Source: Roseovarius sp. MMSF_3281
GTDB taxonomy: Bacteria > Pseudomonadota > Alphaproteobacteria > Rhodobacterales > Rhodobacteraceae
NCBI RefSeq assembly: GCF_030733685.1
Contig: NZ_JASHIM010000005.1
Location: 62,001 to 126,000, forward strand
Length of the DNA stretch: 64,000 bases
Direction of reading: 5' to 3'
Positions 7,717-17,359 of this stretch are shown here, one piece after another (the first letter of the stretch is position 1; each line of letters begins with the position of its first letter). Position numbers and translations under genes: made by a program. Below the pieces are notes generated by a model that saw only the letters and a list, made by a program, of their open reading frames with translations, made no database searches and had not been told where the DNA came from.

Positions 7717-9104
7717 CCGCCCCCGCTATGCCCAACGTACCCGTGACACCGGAACTGGCGCCACTGGCCGCATGGGTCGCGGGCTACCGCGCCGACCCAC
7801 AGGACGCCGGGATGCGCAGCCGCTTGCGCACCACGCTGCTGGACTGGGTCTCGGCGCTGATCGCAGGCCTAGGCCACCCGCTGCACGCCCGCTACCGTGC
7901 GGCGCTTCTACGCGGAGACGAGACCGGCCCCTGCCGGATCATCGGCGAGACCGGAGGGCATCCCCTCGCACAGGCCGCCAGCCTGCATGCCGCGATCAGC
8001 CATTTCTGGGAAGTCGACGATGCCCATCGCGACTCCACCACCCATCCTGGGATCACGGTGGTGCCCGCAGTCCTGGCCGTGGCCGAGGCGCGCGCGCTCG
8101 ACGCGGCGACCACCGCCGCTGCCATCGTGGCAGGGTTCGAGACGGTACTGCGCATCGGCAGCCATCTCGGATCCGAGCATTACCGGGTGAACCACTCCAC
8201 CGCCACCGCCGGGACCCTTGGCGCGGCGGTCGGGGCGGCGCGGGCGCTCGGCCTCGACGCCCAGGGCGCCCTGAACGCGCTTGGTCATGCCGGCACGCAG
8301 GCCGGCGGGCTCTGGGCCTTCCTCGATGATGGGGTGACAGAGGCCAAGGCCTTCCACGCCGCCATGGCCGTCCGCAATGGACTGGCCGCCGCGCACATGG
8401 CCGAGGCAGGGATCGCCTCGGCGCCGCGGATCCTCGAAGCGCCGCGCGGCATGCGCGCCGCGTGGAAGCTGGAGAGCTGCGACGCCGCCTGGCTGTATCC
8501 AGGCGACAGCGAGATGATCCATACCGTCACGGTCAAAGGCTGGCCGGTTTGCGGCCAGATGCATTCGGCGCTGGATTGTGCGAATGCGCTGGCGGGCGAT
8601 CTGCTGGCCGCGGGCGACGGCCCGGTCACCGTCCACCTCCCGCAAAGCGCGCTGGCCATTGCCGGGGTCGAGAACCCGCAGACCGTGACCGAGGCCAAGT
8701 TTTCGACCAGTTTCTGCATTGCCGCCACGCTGCTGGGCCGCCCACCGACGCTGACCGGCCTGACTGAAGACTTACTGGCCGATCCGGCAATCCGCGCCCG
8801 TGCGGCACAGGTCCGGCTGGCGGAAGAGCCTGTGTTCACCGCGCGCTTTCCAAGAGAGCGCCCCGCCCGCGTGACCCTGCACGGGCCGCAAGATGTCTCC
8901 GAGGAACGCGCCTATCGCCGGGGCGACCCCGAGGTCCCGTGGTCCGACGACGACATGACCCACCGCACCACGGAGGTGCTGGCCCTGACCGAATGGAGCT
9001 GTGACGCGGCGCGTCTCGTCGCTTGGGCCGACAGTTTTGCCGCGCTCTCGCCCGACTGGCGCGCAACCTCGCTGCACGATCTGGTCGCCGCGCCCCGGCC
9101 CTGA
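7713..9104 (+). CDS. MmgE/PrpD-family protein
   Basis: This 463-residue protein starts at the ATG overlapping the sulfurtransferase stop. Family features include DWVSALIAGLGHP near residue 45, HFWEVDDAHRDSTTHPG near residue 98, and HSTATAGTLGAAVGAARALG near residue 163. The family contains 2-methylcitrate dehydratase, cis-aconitate decarboxylase and iminodisuccinate epimerase. No prpB or prpC is nearby, so methylcitrate cycling is unlikely. Pairing with a fumarase-type lyase is reminiscent of iminodisuccinate degradation, in which an MmgE/PrpD epimerase supplies the isomer that the lyase accepts. A dehydratase role is equally possible. Confidence 0.87.
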   Translation: MTAPAMPNVPVTPELAPLAAWVAGYRADPQDAGMRSRLRTTLLDWVSALIAGLGHPLHARYRAALLRGDETGPCRIIGETGGHPLAQAASLHAAISHFWEVDDAHRDSTTHPGITVVPAVLAVAEARALDAATTAAAIVAGFETVLRIGSHLGSEHYRVNHSTATAGTLGAAVGAARALGLDAQGALNALGHAGTQAGGLWAFLDDGVTEAKAFHAAMAVRNGLAAAHMAEAGIASAPRILEAPRGMRAAWKLESCDAAWLYPGDSEMIHTVTVKGWPVCGQMHSALDCANALAGDLLAAGDGPVTVHLPQSALAIAGVENPQTVTEAKFSTSFCIAATLLGRPPTLTGLTEDLLADPAIRARAAQVRLAEEPVFTARFPRERPARVTLHGPQDVSEERAYRRGDPEVPWSDDDMTHRTTEVLALTEWSCDAARLVAWADSFAALSPDWRATSLHDLVAAPRP

Positions 9105-9116
9105 AGGAAAACCGAT

Positions 9117-10556
9117 ATGAACACCGTGACCCGCCCCACCGACGCCCCGCTCCCGGCCGACCTGGCCAGCCGCCTGCGCGCGGCCCTTCCCGAAGCCTCG
9201 GTGATCGAAGACCCCGACCGCCTGTCCGCTTTGCTCGAAGAAGAGCGCGGCCTGTTCAAAGGCCATGCCCCGCTCGCCATCGCGCCGGCCTCGGCCAGGG
9301 AGCTCTCAGCCGCCGTGCGGATCTGTTCCGAACTGGGCGTGGCCATGGTGCCCCAGGGCGGTAACACCGGCCTAGTCGGTGGCAGCGTCACCGGCCCGAC
9401 CGAGGTGCTCGTCTCCATGAAGCGCATGTCGGCCATCCGTGAGGTCGACCCGGTCAATTACACCATGACGGTCGAGGCGGGCGCGGTGCTGGCCGACATC
9501 CAGACCGCCGCCGCCGCGCAGGAATGCCTGTTCCCCCTGTCGCTGGGGGCAGAGGGTAGCTGCACCATCGGCGGTAACCTCGCCAGCAACGCGGGCGGCA
9601 TGGGGGTGCTGAAATACGGCAACGCGCGTGAGCTCTGCTTGGGGCTGGAGGTGGTCCTGCCAGACGGCAGTATCTGGAACGGCATGCGCCCGCTCTACAA
9701 GGACAACTCGGGCTTCGCGCTCAAGCATCTGTTCATCGGCTCCGAGGGGGCCGTGGGCTTCATCACCGCCGCGGTGCTGAAGCTCTTCCCGGCGCCCGCC
9801 GAACGACAGACCGCCTTCTGCGCCCTGCCATCGGTCGAGGCCGCGTTGGACCTGCTGTCGCTGGCCCGGCGGCAGAGCGGCGACCAGGTTACCGCCTTCG
9901 AGCTGCTGTCGGACTATGCCTGCGATATCGTCTGCCGGCATGCCGGCGGCCAGTTTCCCCTGCAGGACCGCGCACCGTGGTATGCCTTCATCGAACTGTC
10001 CACGCCCCGCACCGGGTCCGATCTGCGCCAGGTCTTCGAGGACATCCTGGAACGCGCCTTCGACGCGGGGCTGGTCAGTGACGCCGTGGTGGCGGAATCG
10101 CTCGATCAGGCGGAGCGGCTGCGTGCGTTGCGCGAACGCACGCCCGAGGCGCAGAAGGCGGCCGGCGGCTCCATCAAGCACGACATCTCGGTCCCCGTCA
10201 GCCGGATCCCGGCCTTCATCGACGAAGCAGGCAAGGCGGTCGAAGCCTACATGCCCGGCATCCACATGTGTGCCTTCGGCCATGTGGGCGACGGTAACGT
10301 GCATTTCAATTTCAGCCAGCCGGATGACATGGCGCGGGCGGAGTTCATGACGCATTGGGATGCGGTAAACGCGATCGTCTATCCGATTGCCAAGTCCATG
10401 CAGGGGTCCATTTCGGCCGAGCACGGGTTGGGGCTTTTGAAAGTGGAAGAGATATGCTCCTATCGGAGCACGACAGAGTCCGGCCTCAACCAGGTGTTGA
10501 AGCGCGCGCTTGATCCGAAAGGGCTCATGAACCCTGGGAAATTCGTGAAAAGCTGA
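9117..10556 (+). CDS. FAD-linked oxidase (GlcD/D-2-hydroxyacid dehydrogenase type)
   Basis: This 479-residue flavoprotein has the FAD-binding PCMH domain in residues 40-220 (PQGGNTGLVGGSV near residue 80, LGAEGSCTIGGNLASNAGG near residue 142). The FAD-oxidase C-terminal domain carries GHVGDGNVHFN near residue 388 and an SAEHGLG motif near 437. Such enzymes oxidise D-lactate, D-2-hydroxyglutarate, glycolate or related 2-hydroxy acids to 2-oxo acids and pass electrons to quinone or ETF. Here it is last in cassette 1, 13 bases after the MmgE/PrpD gene. Beside a mercaptopyruvate sulfurtransferase, oxidation of a 3-mercaptolactate-like acid is an attractive but unproven role. Confidence 0.88.
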   Translation: MNTVTRPTDAPLPADLASRLRAALPEASVIEDPDRLSALLEEERGLFKGHAPLAIAPASARELSAAVRICSELGVAMVPQGGNTGLVGGSVTGPTEVLVSMKRMSAIREVDPVNYTMTVEAGAVLADIQTAAAAQECLFPLSLGAEGSCTIGGNLASNAGGMGVLKYGNARELCLGLEVVLPDGSIWNGMRPLYKDNSGFALKHLFIGSEGAVGFITAAVLKLFPAPAERQTAFCALPSVEAALDLLSLARRQSGDQVTAFELLSDYACDIVCRHAGGQFPLQDRAPWYAFIELSTPRTGSDLRQVFEDILERAFDAGLVSDAVVAESLDQAERLRALRERTPEAQKAAGGSIKHDISVPVSRIPAFIDEAGKAVEAYMPGIHMCAFGHVGDGNVHFNFSQPDDMARAEFMTHWDAVNAIVYPIAKSMQGSISAEHGLGLLKVEEICSYRSTTESGLNQVLKRALDPKGLMNPGKFVKS

Positions 10557-10597
10557 GACGGCATTGTCAGGGGGACTGAAATCCGGGGACATGCGAC

Positions 10598-10658
10598 GGT
10601 TCTGCCGCAAACTTTCTATTTCTATTGGTTCTGCGGATATGCCAGCGTTGTCAGATGG
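10598..10658 (+). repeat. Solitary IS6-type terminal sequence, copy 1
   Basis: GGTTCTGCCGCAAACTTTC resembles an IS6-family terminal repeat. It is followed by about 40 bases (through GGATATGCCAGCGTTG and TCAGATGG) that recur in the same orientation at 21534-21589. No transposase is attached. It marks the boundary between cassette 1 and the hydrolase pseudogene. Confidence 0.65.
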
Positions 10659-10796
10659 AAGGGGCTTCAAGTTCCCCGCCGATAACGTCGCCATGTACCT
10701 CCTGCGGTCTGACTGACCCGTTATTCGTACCGTATTTGTTCTCTCAAAAGCCCACATACGCGGCTTCGGGCCCCCTGGGCCGAAGTCGTCGGTCCC

Positions 10797-11710
10797 GTGA
10801 CAAAGCGCGGGGGGCCCGCCGGGGTGATCCTGCATCGCGGAGAACGTGTTGCAGACTGGGGTGATACAGAGCGCTCCGACATGACCTTCTCGATCGCGAA
10901 AAGTTACCTTTCGGTCCTCGCCGGCATCGCCGTGAACGACGGGCTGATCACGGACCTGGATGAACCGGCCAGCGCCACAGTCGAAGGGTCGCACTTTTCC
11001 AGCGATCACAATCGAGCGATAATCTGGCGCCACATGCTGCAGATGAACAGCGAATGGCGCGGAGAGCTCTTCGACAAGGACGAACAGATCGACCATTTCC
11101 GCCAAATCGGGGTAGGCGCGGACAACAGTCGGAAAGGGCAACTGCGCCAGGTTAGCCGCCCCGGAACTACTACGAATACAATGACGTGCGGGTGAATGCC
11201 CTCGCCTATGCCTTGCTGTGCCGGTTCCGCCGTCCCCTGCCGGATATCCTGCGCGAACGGATAATGGACCCGATCGGCGCGTCGAACGGCTGGCGCTGGG
11301 ACGGGTACTCCACATCTTGGGTAGAGAGTGACGGACAGAAAGTGCAATCGGTCACCGGCGGTGGCCACTGGGGTGGCGGTCTGGTCATCAGCGCCGATGA
11401 TCACGCACGCTTTGGACTGTTCATCAGCCAAAGCGGCTGCTGGGACGGTCAACAGATCTTGCCCGCAGACTAGATGGCGCAATCCGTCTTGCCGACACCG
11501 ACACTCGACAAGTACGGCTTCCTGTGGTGGCTGAACCGCGGCGGTGACGCCAATCCCAACCTGCCGTCCAGCGCCTTCAGCGCGCTGGGAGCGGGCGGAC
11601 ATTGCATCTGGATCAACCCGGAGGATGACTTCGTCGCCGTGATGCGATGGCTTGATCCATCCAAAACACGAAGCTTTCTCGAGGCTCTGGTGGGCGCGAT
11701 CCGGAAATAG
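10797..11710 (+). pseudogene. Serine hydrolase / class C beta-lactamase-like (NylB type), broken
   Basis: Three pieces in different frames together resemble a 6-aminohexanoate-dimer hydrolase or penicillin-binding-type esterase. Piece one has the SxxK nucleophile motif (FSIAKS). The frame breaks near 11160. Piece two reads through RIMDPIGASNGWRWDG and GGGHWGGGLVISADDHARFG, and a TAG stop follows at 11471. Piece three has YGFLWWLNRGGD and AGGHCIWINPEDD. At least one frameshift and one nonsense codon make it non-functional, and the original start is unclear. It lies inside the segment bounded by the two IS6-type ends. Confidence 0.82.
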
Positions 11711-11842
11711 GAGTTTACCGGCTGTTGGGCAGCCTTGACCGCACCCAGAGTGCCGACCGACTTTAATCGGAATGAGGCCGGTTACGGGGTGTCCGTAGTG
11801 CGGCTCGCGGCGAGTAGGCCTTGGCGGCTGATTTTCTCCGGA

Positions 11843-13219
11843 CTACATCACCAGTTCGCGCGACAGGTCCGATAGGTCCTGCAAGCTCTCCAATGCCCCT
11901 ATCTTATCTACGATCATCTTGGCTCGACGCTTGCTGAGAAGACCATCGACATTTCGAAAGAACTTGCCGGCAACCTCCATGTCGCTCAGCGGCGCATCGG
12001 GATTTCCCCGGTTGATGGGCACCCGCTTTTCGACCTTGCGGCCATCTGTCAGCGTGACCACTAAATGGCCCGGGAAATACTTCGGAAATCCTGTGGTGCC
12101 TTTTTCAGCGTGCTCCGACGACACACGGCTGGCCAATGCTAGCAGGTCGCCGCGCGCAATGGAGCTGTCGTCGAAGGATGCCATTGACACCTCGCCGTCG
12201 ATAAGCCCCGAGGCCACCAGATAGGGCAGGCTGAACTTCGCACCGTATGCGCTTGTCGGAACCCACTTGGCCTCGATCGGGTCACAGACGAAACCGGCGG
12301 CCACCTCGTCGATGATCGCGTGGATGTTCTGCACATCGGTCGCTACGATCCCGTCCTGCCGCAGGGCAATCGCGCAATCAATCGCGCCATGCGCAAAGTG
12401 ACAACAGGGATAGGGCTTGATCGAGACCCGCTCCGTCTCCCATCGCGCGCCCAAATCCGCGGCAAGCTGCGGCGGATCGATACGGTCCGGTAAGCCATGT
12501 GTGGCCAAGAGACCATTTGTGCCCTCGAACACGCTGAACGGCCCGGTCGCCCCTGCCCGTGCCAGATACCCGATCTCCATCGCGCTACGGGCGGCCCAGC
12601 CAACATGGTATCCCTTGGATGAAGAGCTGTTGGTCAGAAATTCCGTGATCCCCGAGGCCTGACTGCCGGCCAGGCCGAAGGCATGGGTCATTTGTTCCGG
12701 CGTCAGATCGAGAAGCTTGCCCGCCGCCGCCGTTGCCCCGAAGATTCCGGCAATCGCTGTTGAATGGAAACCGCGGTTGTGGAAACTGTTTCCCGAAGCG
12801 ATCCCGACCCGAGCGGCCACTTCCCAGCCCGCGACAAAAGCCGTCTGCACGTCCTTGCCCGACCGGCCCAGCTCTTCGCCCAATGCCAGGACGAGCGGCA
12901 AGAATATGGCGCTGCCATGCACGATCGAGGCCGTGTGTGTGTCGTCGAAATCGAGCACATGGCACGCCACCCCGTTGGCCAACACCGCATAGGTGGCCAA
13001 GAAGCGTGTCGAACATCCGATGACCGGATGGTCCCCGCGTGTCCCGGGTATGACCGACACGGCGGCCATTGCGTTCTTGAAGTTCGGATGGCGCGTTCCG
13101 GCGAGCCCGACACCAAGCGTGTCGGTCATCAACTGGCGCGCGCGGGCCCGCGTGCCTTCGGGGATTTTCTCCGTCGTAAGGGTGCAGACAAACGCGGCAA
13201 GCTCTTGGGAATACGTCAT
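11843..13219 (-). CDS. MmgE/PrpD-family protein (cassette 2)
   Basis: This 458-residue paralogue of the cassette 1 protein is last in its leftward operon. It has DTLGVGLAGTRHPNF near residue 33, HVLDFDDTHTASIVHGSAIF near residue 87 and HSTAIAGIFGATAAAGKLL near residue 150. KPYPCCHFAHGAIDCA near residue 272 is typical of the family. Possible roles are epimerisation or dehydration of a polycarboxylate. It lies 17 bases after the lyase gene. The lyase/MmgE-PrpD pair is conserved between the two cassettes although the operons are otherwise arranged differently, which argues that the two enzymes act on consecutive steps or on stereoisomers of one substrate. Confidence 0.88.
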   Translation of the reverse strand: MTYSQELAAFVCTLTTEKIPEGTRARARQLMTDTLGVGLAGTRHPNFKNAMAAVSVIPGTRGDHPVIGCSTRFLATYAVLANGVACHVLDFDDTHTASIVHGSAIFLPLVLALGEELGRSGKDVQTAFVAGWEVAARVGIASGNSFHNRGFHSTAIAGIFGATAAAGKLLDLTPEQMTHAFGLAGSQASGITEFLTNSSSSKGYHVGWAARSAMEIGYLARAGATGPFSVFEGTNGLLATHGLPDRIDPPQLAADLGARWETERVSIKPYPCCHFAHGAIDCAIALRQDGIVATDVQNIHAIIDEVAAGFVCDPIEAKWVPTSAYGAKFSLPYLVASGLIDGEVSMASFDDSSIARGDLLALASRVSSEHAEKGTTGFPKYFPGHLVVTLTDGRKVEKRVPINRGNPDAPLSDMEVAGKFFRNVDGLLSKRRAKMIVDKIGALESLQDLSDLSRELVM

Positions 13220-13236
13220 GGTCCGGACCTTGCGCC

Positions 13237-14598
13237 TTAAATACGCCCTTTGGAGCGTACGGAGGCGACTGCATTATCCGTCAGTTCCGGTGCCGCGCCC
13301 ACATAGGTGGTCGGATCCAGAAGCGCATCCAGCTCCTTCTCGCTGACGGCCGCACAGATCGCCTCGTTCGCCAACAACGCGTCGCGGAACAGGATGTCGG
13401 ATTCCAGCCCGCGCATGGCCGCCTCGTAGACTTCTTCATGCGCGGTCTGCTTGCCCATCTTGTCAGACAGCGCAAACATCACCCGCTCTGCAAGCGCGTA
13501 GCCCTTCAGCAAGTTGAGGTTCGCCAACATGCTCTCCTTGCGGACGTCAAGATCTGAAAAGACGAACTTCAGGTTATCCAGAACGACGGAGAGCATCAGG
13601 CAGATCTCAGGCAGGATCTTCCACTCCATCTTCCACACCGCGCCGTCGCGCTCATGCTCGTGCTTGGTGATGTCCGACAGCATGTTGATATTCGACTTCA
13701 GCGTGTTGCTGACGGTGACGGAATTCTCGGTCACCGCCGGATTGCGCTTGTGCGGCATGGTCGACGAACCGACCTGCCCCTTCCCAAACGGCTCCGCGAT
13801 CTCGTCGAACTCGTTATGAGCCAAAAGCAGAAGCTGGTTGCCGATCTTGTTGAGCGTGGCATTGATACCACCCATCACGGATCCAAACTCGTAGAAACGG
13901 TCACGCGCAGCCTGCCAAGAAATGTTCGGCGTGCCGAGACCCAAGCGCTCGTTGATCGCGTGCTCCATCTGGTCCGCTTTGGGACCGAACGAGGCCTTGG
14001 TGCCGACCGCGCCGACGATGGAACCGACGAAAACGCGCGTTTCCATCTCGTCTAGCCGCTCGAGGTGCCTGTCGATTTCCGACATCCAGATCGCGGTCTT
14101 GAACCCGAACGTGACCGGAATGGCCTGAAGCGACAGGGTCCGCCCCATCATCGGGGTGTTGCGATGCTCCTCACTCAGGTGCATCAAGTCCTTGGCGATG
14201 GCCTTCAGGTCGCGGCGCACGATTTCCGTCGCGCTGCGCAATTGCAGCACCAACGCGGTGTCCATGATGTCCTGCGTTGTCACCCCGAAATGAACGTATT
14301 CGCCGGCGCCGCCCTCACAGGCATGTTCCAGCGCGCGTACGGTGGGAACCAAGGGGTGCTTAGTGACGCGAAGATGTTCCAGCACGAGGTCGAGGTCGAT
14401 AGCGTCGTAGTTGGATTTCGCCGCGATTTCCTTGGCGGCCTCCACCGGGATAATGTCCAGCTCAGCCTGCACTAGCGCCAGGGCGGCTTCGACATCCAGC
14501 CAGGCCTGCATGCGGGCACGGTCATTGAAGACGTCGCGCATCTCGGCGGTGGACCATGCGTTCATCAGCAATTCGGAATCAAAGACACTCGTTCCCAT
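13237..14598 (-). CDS. Fumarase/aspartase-superfamily lyase (cassette 2)
   Basis: This 453-residue lyase is collinear with the cassette 1 enzyme from the N-terminus (AWSTAEMRDVFND here, LWSTPEMRAVFSE there). It has TTQDIMDTA, GRTLSLQAIPVTFG and the signature GSSTMPHKRNP near residue 277. HERDGAVWKMEWKILPE again places it near 3-carboxymuconate cycloisomerase-like lyases. The usual GRTH becomes GRTL at the second conserved region, so the histidine found in cassette 1 is missing. This may mean a different leaving group. It is the second of three enzyme genes downstream of the TTT genes. The substrate is unknown. Confidence 0.88.
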   Translation of the reverse strand: MGTSVFDSELLMNAWSTAEMRDVFNDRARMQAWLDVEAALALVQAELDIIPVEAAKEIAAKSNYDAIDLDLVLEHLRVTKHPLVPTVRALEHACEGGAGEYVHFGVTTQDIMDTALVLQLRSATEIVRRDLKAIAKDLMHLSEEHRNTPMMGRTLSLQAIPVTFGFKTAIWMSEIDRHLERLDEMETRVFVGSIVGAVGTKASFGPKADQMEHAINERLGLGTPNISWQAARDRFYEFGSVMGGINATLNKIGNQLLLLAHNEFDEIAEPFGKGQVGSSTMPHKRNPAVTENSVTVSNTLKSNINMLSDITKHEHERDGAVWKMEWKILPEICLMLSVVLDNLKFVFSDLDVRKESMLANLNLLKGYALAERVMFALSDKMGKQTAHEEVYEAAMRGLESDILFRDALLANEAICAAVSEKELDALLDPTTYVGAAPELTDNAVASVRSKGRI

Positions 14599-14660
14599 GA
14601 GGTATTCTCCTAGTCATGTTTGGTTTTTCAGGCGCGGTAGTCGTGCCCGTGATGGGGCCA

Positions 14661-15809
14661 TCAGGCGTTGCAGAAAGATTGCTCTAGGTCGGCAATCAGG
14701 TCGTCGACATGTTCAAGCCCGGCATGAAAGCGGATCATGGCGCGGGCGCCGGCGTCCGATCCGAAAGCGCGGCCATTGTCTGGGGTGCAGGGCATTGCAA
14801 GGCTTTCGAAACCGCCCCAGGAACTGCCGATAGAGAATAGCTGAAGGTGATCGACAAAGCGCTCGGCATCGAACCAGTCGCAGAAATCCACCGTCAAAAG
14901 GCCATTGGTGCCGCTTGCATCCCGGGCCCAGATACCTGCGCCCGGATGGTCGGGCAGACCGGGATGCAAGACTTGGGAAACTTCGCACCGGCCCTGGAAC
15001 CACTGCGCCAGTGCCAAACCATTCTCACCGTGCCGTTCCATGCGCAGTCCGAGGGTCCGCAGGCCCCGGATGCAGGCATAGGCATCATCCGGGCTGATCG
15101 TCTGGCCAGTCGTCGCAGTGTGCTTGCGCAGAGCATCCACCGCCGGCCCTCTCGCAGCCACTGCACCCATCATGCTGTCCGCGTGGCCGCCGATATACTT
15201 CGTGCCTGCGATGATCGACACGTCGCAGCCCAGCTGAAGCGGGCGATAAAGCCAGCTTGACCCATAGGTATTGTCTGCCGCCACGATCAGCCCATGATCG
15301 TGCGCGTTTTTGCAAAGCGCGGGCAGGTCCATCACCTCGTAGCTTTGCGATGCGGGGCTTTCGGTCAGCACGAGGCGCGTGTTTGGTTTGACGTACTCCG
15401 ACAGGTCTGTCGTGTTCCACGGAATATAATCGATCTCCACGCCATAGCGCGCCAGAACCGTGTCACAGAAGCTGCGCGTTGCGGGAAAGATCGTGTCCAC
15501 CACCAACAGGTGGTCGCCCGACGCAAGGTACGGCATAAGGCCACCTGCAATGGCGGCCACGCCGGTGGGAAACAAAAAACAAGCCTCTGCCTCTTCCAGC
15601 GCGCAAAGAGCGGCAGACAGTTCATGTGCAGTCGTTGTGCCGCGACGCCCGTAGGATAGAACCCGGTCATTCGTGTCCCGCGCGGCCTTGGTTTCACGAT
15701 ACGACTGGACCGTATCGTGCAGCACGGTCGATGCGCGCACGATCGGCGGGTTGGCGGGCCCCGGCGTCTGTGTCCGGCCGAAATGCATCAGCATAGTTTC
15801 GCGGTTCAT
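14661..15809 (-). CDS. Cystathionine beta-lyase-type PLP enzyme (Cys/Met metabolism family)
   Basis: This 382-residue fold-type I PLP enzyme carries the lysine motif GTKYIGGHADSMMG near residue 205, a YGRRGTTTAHEL segment near residue 53 and VVAADNTYGSSWLYRPL before it. Members cleave C-S bonds of cystathionine or cysteine conjugates to a thiol, pyruvate and ammonia (MetC type), or carry out gamma-replacement. Its start overlaps the tctA stop by four bases, so it is co-translated with the importer. This is the strongest pointer that the imported compound carries a thioether. A housekeeping methionine role is less likely in this context. Confidence 0.86.
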   Translation of the reverse strand: MNRETMLMHFGRTQTPGPANPPIVRASTVLHDTVQSYRETKAARDTNDRVLSYGRRGTTTAHELSAALCALEEAEACFLFPTGVAAIAGGLMPYLASGDHLLVVDTIFPATRSFCDTVLARYGVEIDYIPWNTTDLSEYVKPNTRLVLTESPASQSYEVMDLPALCKNAHDHGLIVAADNTYGSSWLYRPLQLGCDVSIIAGTKYIGGHADSMMGAVAARGPAVDALRKHTATTGQTISPDDAYACIRGLRTLGLRMERHGENGLALAQWFQGRCEVSQVLHPGLPDHPGAGIWARDASGTNGLLTVDFCDWFDAERFVDHLQLFSIGSSWGGFESLAMPCTPDNGRAFGSDAGARAMIRFHAGLEHVDDLIADLEQSFCNA

Positions 15810-17350
15810 CTTGTGTCCTTCTTCGTGGCGGCCCGGTCACGCAGCCCTACAATGATCGGCACGATCCAAAGCAGCGCAGAAAAGATCATCATGCCGAAGC
15901 TGATCGGGTGATTGACCGGATCGACGAACACCAGCCAATTGCCCTGCGAGATGTTGAGAGAGTTGTTCAGCGAAGCCTCCAGTTGAGGCCCCAGCACCAG
16001 ACCGAGGATTGCCGGACCAAGCGGAATGCTGGCCAGGCGCATCACGTAGGCCACGAGGCCAGCCACGAGGGCGACCCACATGTTGAAAAGGTTCGCACCA
16101 TCCGAATAGGCCCCCATCAGGCAGAGCATCGCGATGACGCCCACCATCGCTTCCTTGCGGATGGCAAAGATCGACCGGGACACCGTGCGCAGCACCAGCC
16201 ATGCCACCGGCCAAAGAAAGATGTTGGCGACTAGAAAGGCTACGATGATCATCCACGCCACGTCGCCATGCTGGGTGAACAGTAGCGGCCCGGGCACCAT
16301 GCCATGCAGCGCTAGCGCACCGATGAACAGCGCCGAGGTTGAGTTTCCCGGAATGCCCAACGACAGCAACGGCACCATCGAACTGGCGGTGACGGCATTG
16401 TTGGCGGCCTCGGGCGCGGCGACGCCTTCGGGGGCACCACCGCCCCAGTCGTTTTCACCGGGCTTGCCGGCGAACTTGTTGCGGAAGCGGCGCGCGGCCT
16501 GGTCATAGGCCAAGAAAATCGCCATCAGCATGCCCGCGCCGGGCAACATTCCGATCACGTTACCGATGGCCGCGCTGATGCCCCAGACCGGCGCAAGTCG
16601 CCGCACCAGCCCACGCGGCAGCTTCAGCGAGCCGATCTTCGGCAGGGACGGCGTGGCCACATTGGCATCGCGGTCCTTCAGGATATCGGCCTTTAGGCCT
16701 AGCATCGCGGCGATGCCGAACAACCCGACCAGCAGCGGAACGAAAGGAATGCCTTCGATCAGGTTGACGTTGCCGAAAGTAAAGCGCGGCGAGCCTGTCA
16801 TCGGACTGAATCCGATCGTCGCGACCAGCAGGCCGATCACGGCAGAGATGCACCCCTTCAGGATATTGCCGCGCAGCAGCCCGACCACGCTCGACAAGCC
16901 CAGGATCGCTAGCGCGAAATTCTCGACATAGCCGAACTCCAGCGCGACTTTGGCCAGCGAGGGCGCAAACAGCAACAACACGACGGAACTCAAGAGCCCG
17001 CCAACGACCGAAGAGGTGATAGCAATAGACAACGCCAGCCCGGCCTTGTTCTTGCGGGCCAGTGCATTCCCGTCTTCGGCGGTCAACAGAGCAGAGGCCG
17101 TGCCGGGCACCTTGATGACGATGGCCGGGACGGCACCGCCTGTCGCCGCCGCGCAATAGACGCCGACCATCAGCGCCAACGCTTGGTCAGCCGGCATCGA
17201 AAATGAGAAAGGAATGAAGACCGCAAAAGCTATGTTGTCATTGATACCGGGTATGGACCCGACAACCATTCCAGCGATCACGCCGACCAGCAGCATCATC
17301 GCGACCATAGGATCGGAAAGGGTCTGGAACCCCAAAAGGATCATTTCCAT
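15806..17350 (-). CDS. tctA: TTT large membrane subunit (TctA type, cassette 2)
   Basis: This 514-residue polytopic protein has MVVGSIPGINDNIAFAVFIP near the N-terminus and IKVPGTASALLTAEDGNAL near residue 82, followed by a second glycine-rich repeat (PLLSLGIPGNSTSALFIGAL). It is the permease of the second importer and overlaps the C-S lyase gene by four bases. It is clearly divergent from the cassette 1 TctA, so cassette 2 is not a recent duplication of cassette 1. Confidence 0.92.
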   Translation of the reverse strand: MEMILLGFQTLSDPMVAMMLLVGVIAGMVVGSIPGINDNIAFAVFIPFSFSMPADQALALMVGVYCAAATGGAVPAIVIKVPGTASALLTAEDGNALARKNKAGLALSIAITSSVVGGLLSSVVLLLFAPSLAKVALEFGYVENFALAILGLSSVVGLLRGNILKGCISAVIGLLVATIGFSPMTGSPRFTFGNVNLIEGIPFVPLLVGLFGIAAMLGLKADILKDRDANVATPSLPKIGSLKLPRGLVRRLAPVWGISAAIGNVIGMLPGAGMLMAIFLAYDQAARRFRNKFAGKPGENDWGGGAPEGVAAPEAANNAVTASSMVPLLSLGIPGNSTSALFIGALALHGMVPGPLLFTQHGDVAWMIIVAFLVANIFLWPVAWLVLRTVSRSIFAIRKEAMVGVIAMLCLMGAYSDGANLFNMWVALVAGLVAYVMRLASIPLGPAILGLVLGPQLEASLNNSLNISQGNWLVFVDPVNHPISFGMMIFSALLWIVPIIVGLRDRAATKKDTR

Positions 17351-17359
17351 TGGACGGCC

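Noticed and set aside
7713..9104. 2-Methylcitrate cycle (prpD)
   Set aside because: No prpB, prpC or prpR-type gene is nearby, and two MmgE/PrpD copies each sit with a lyase and TTT importer.
9372..11315. 647-codon minus-strand open frame across the FAD-linked oxidase gene
   Set aside because: It overlaps a clearly conserved flavoprotein on the other strand, runs into the hydrolase pseudogene and has no recognisable domain.
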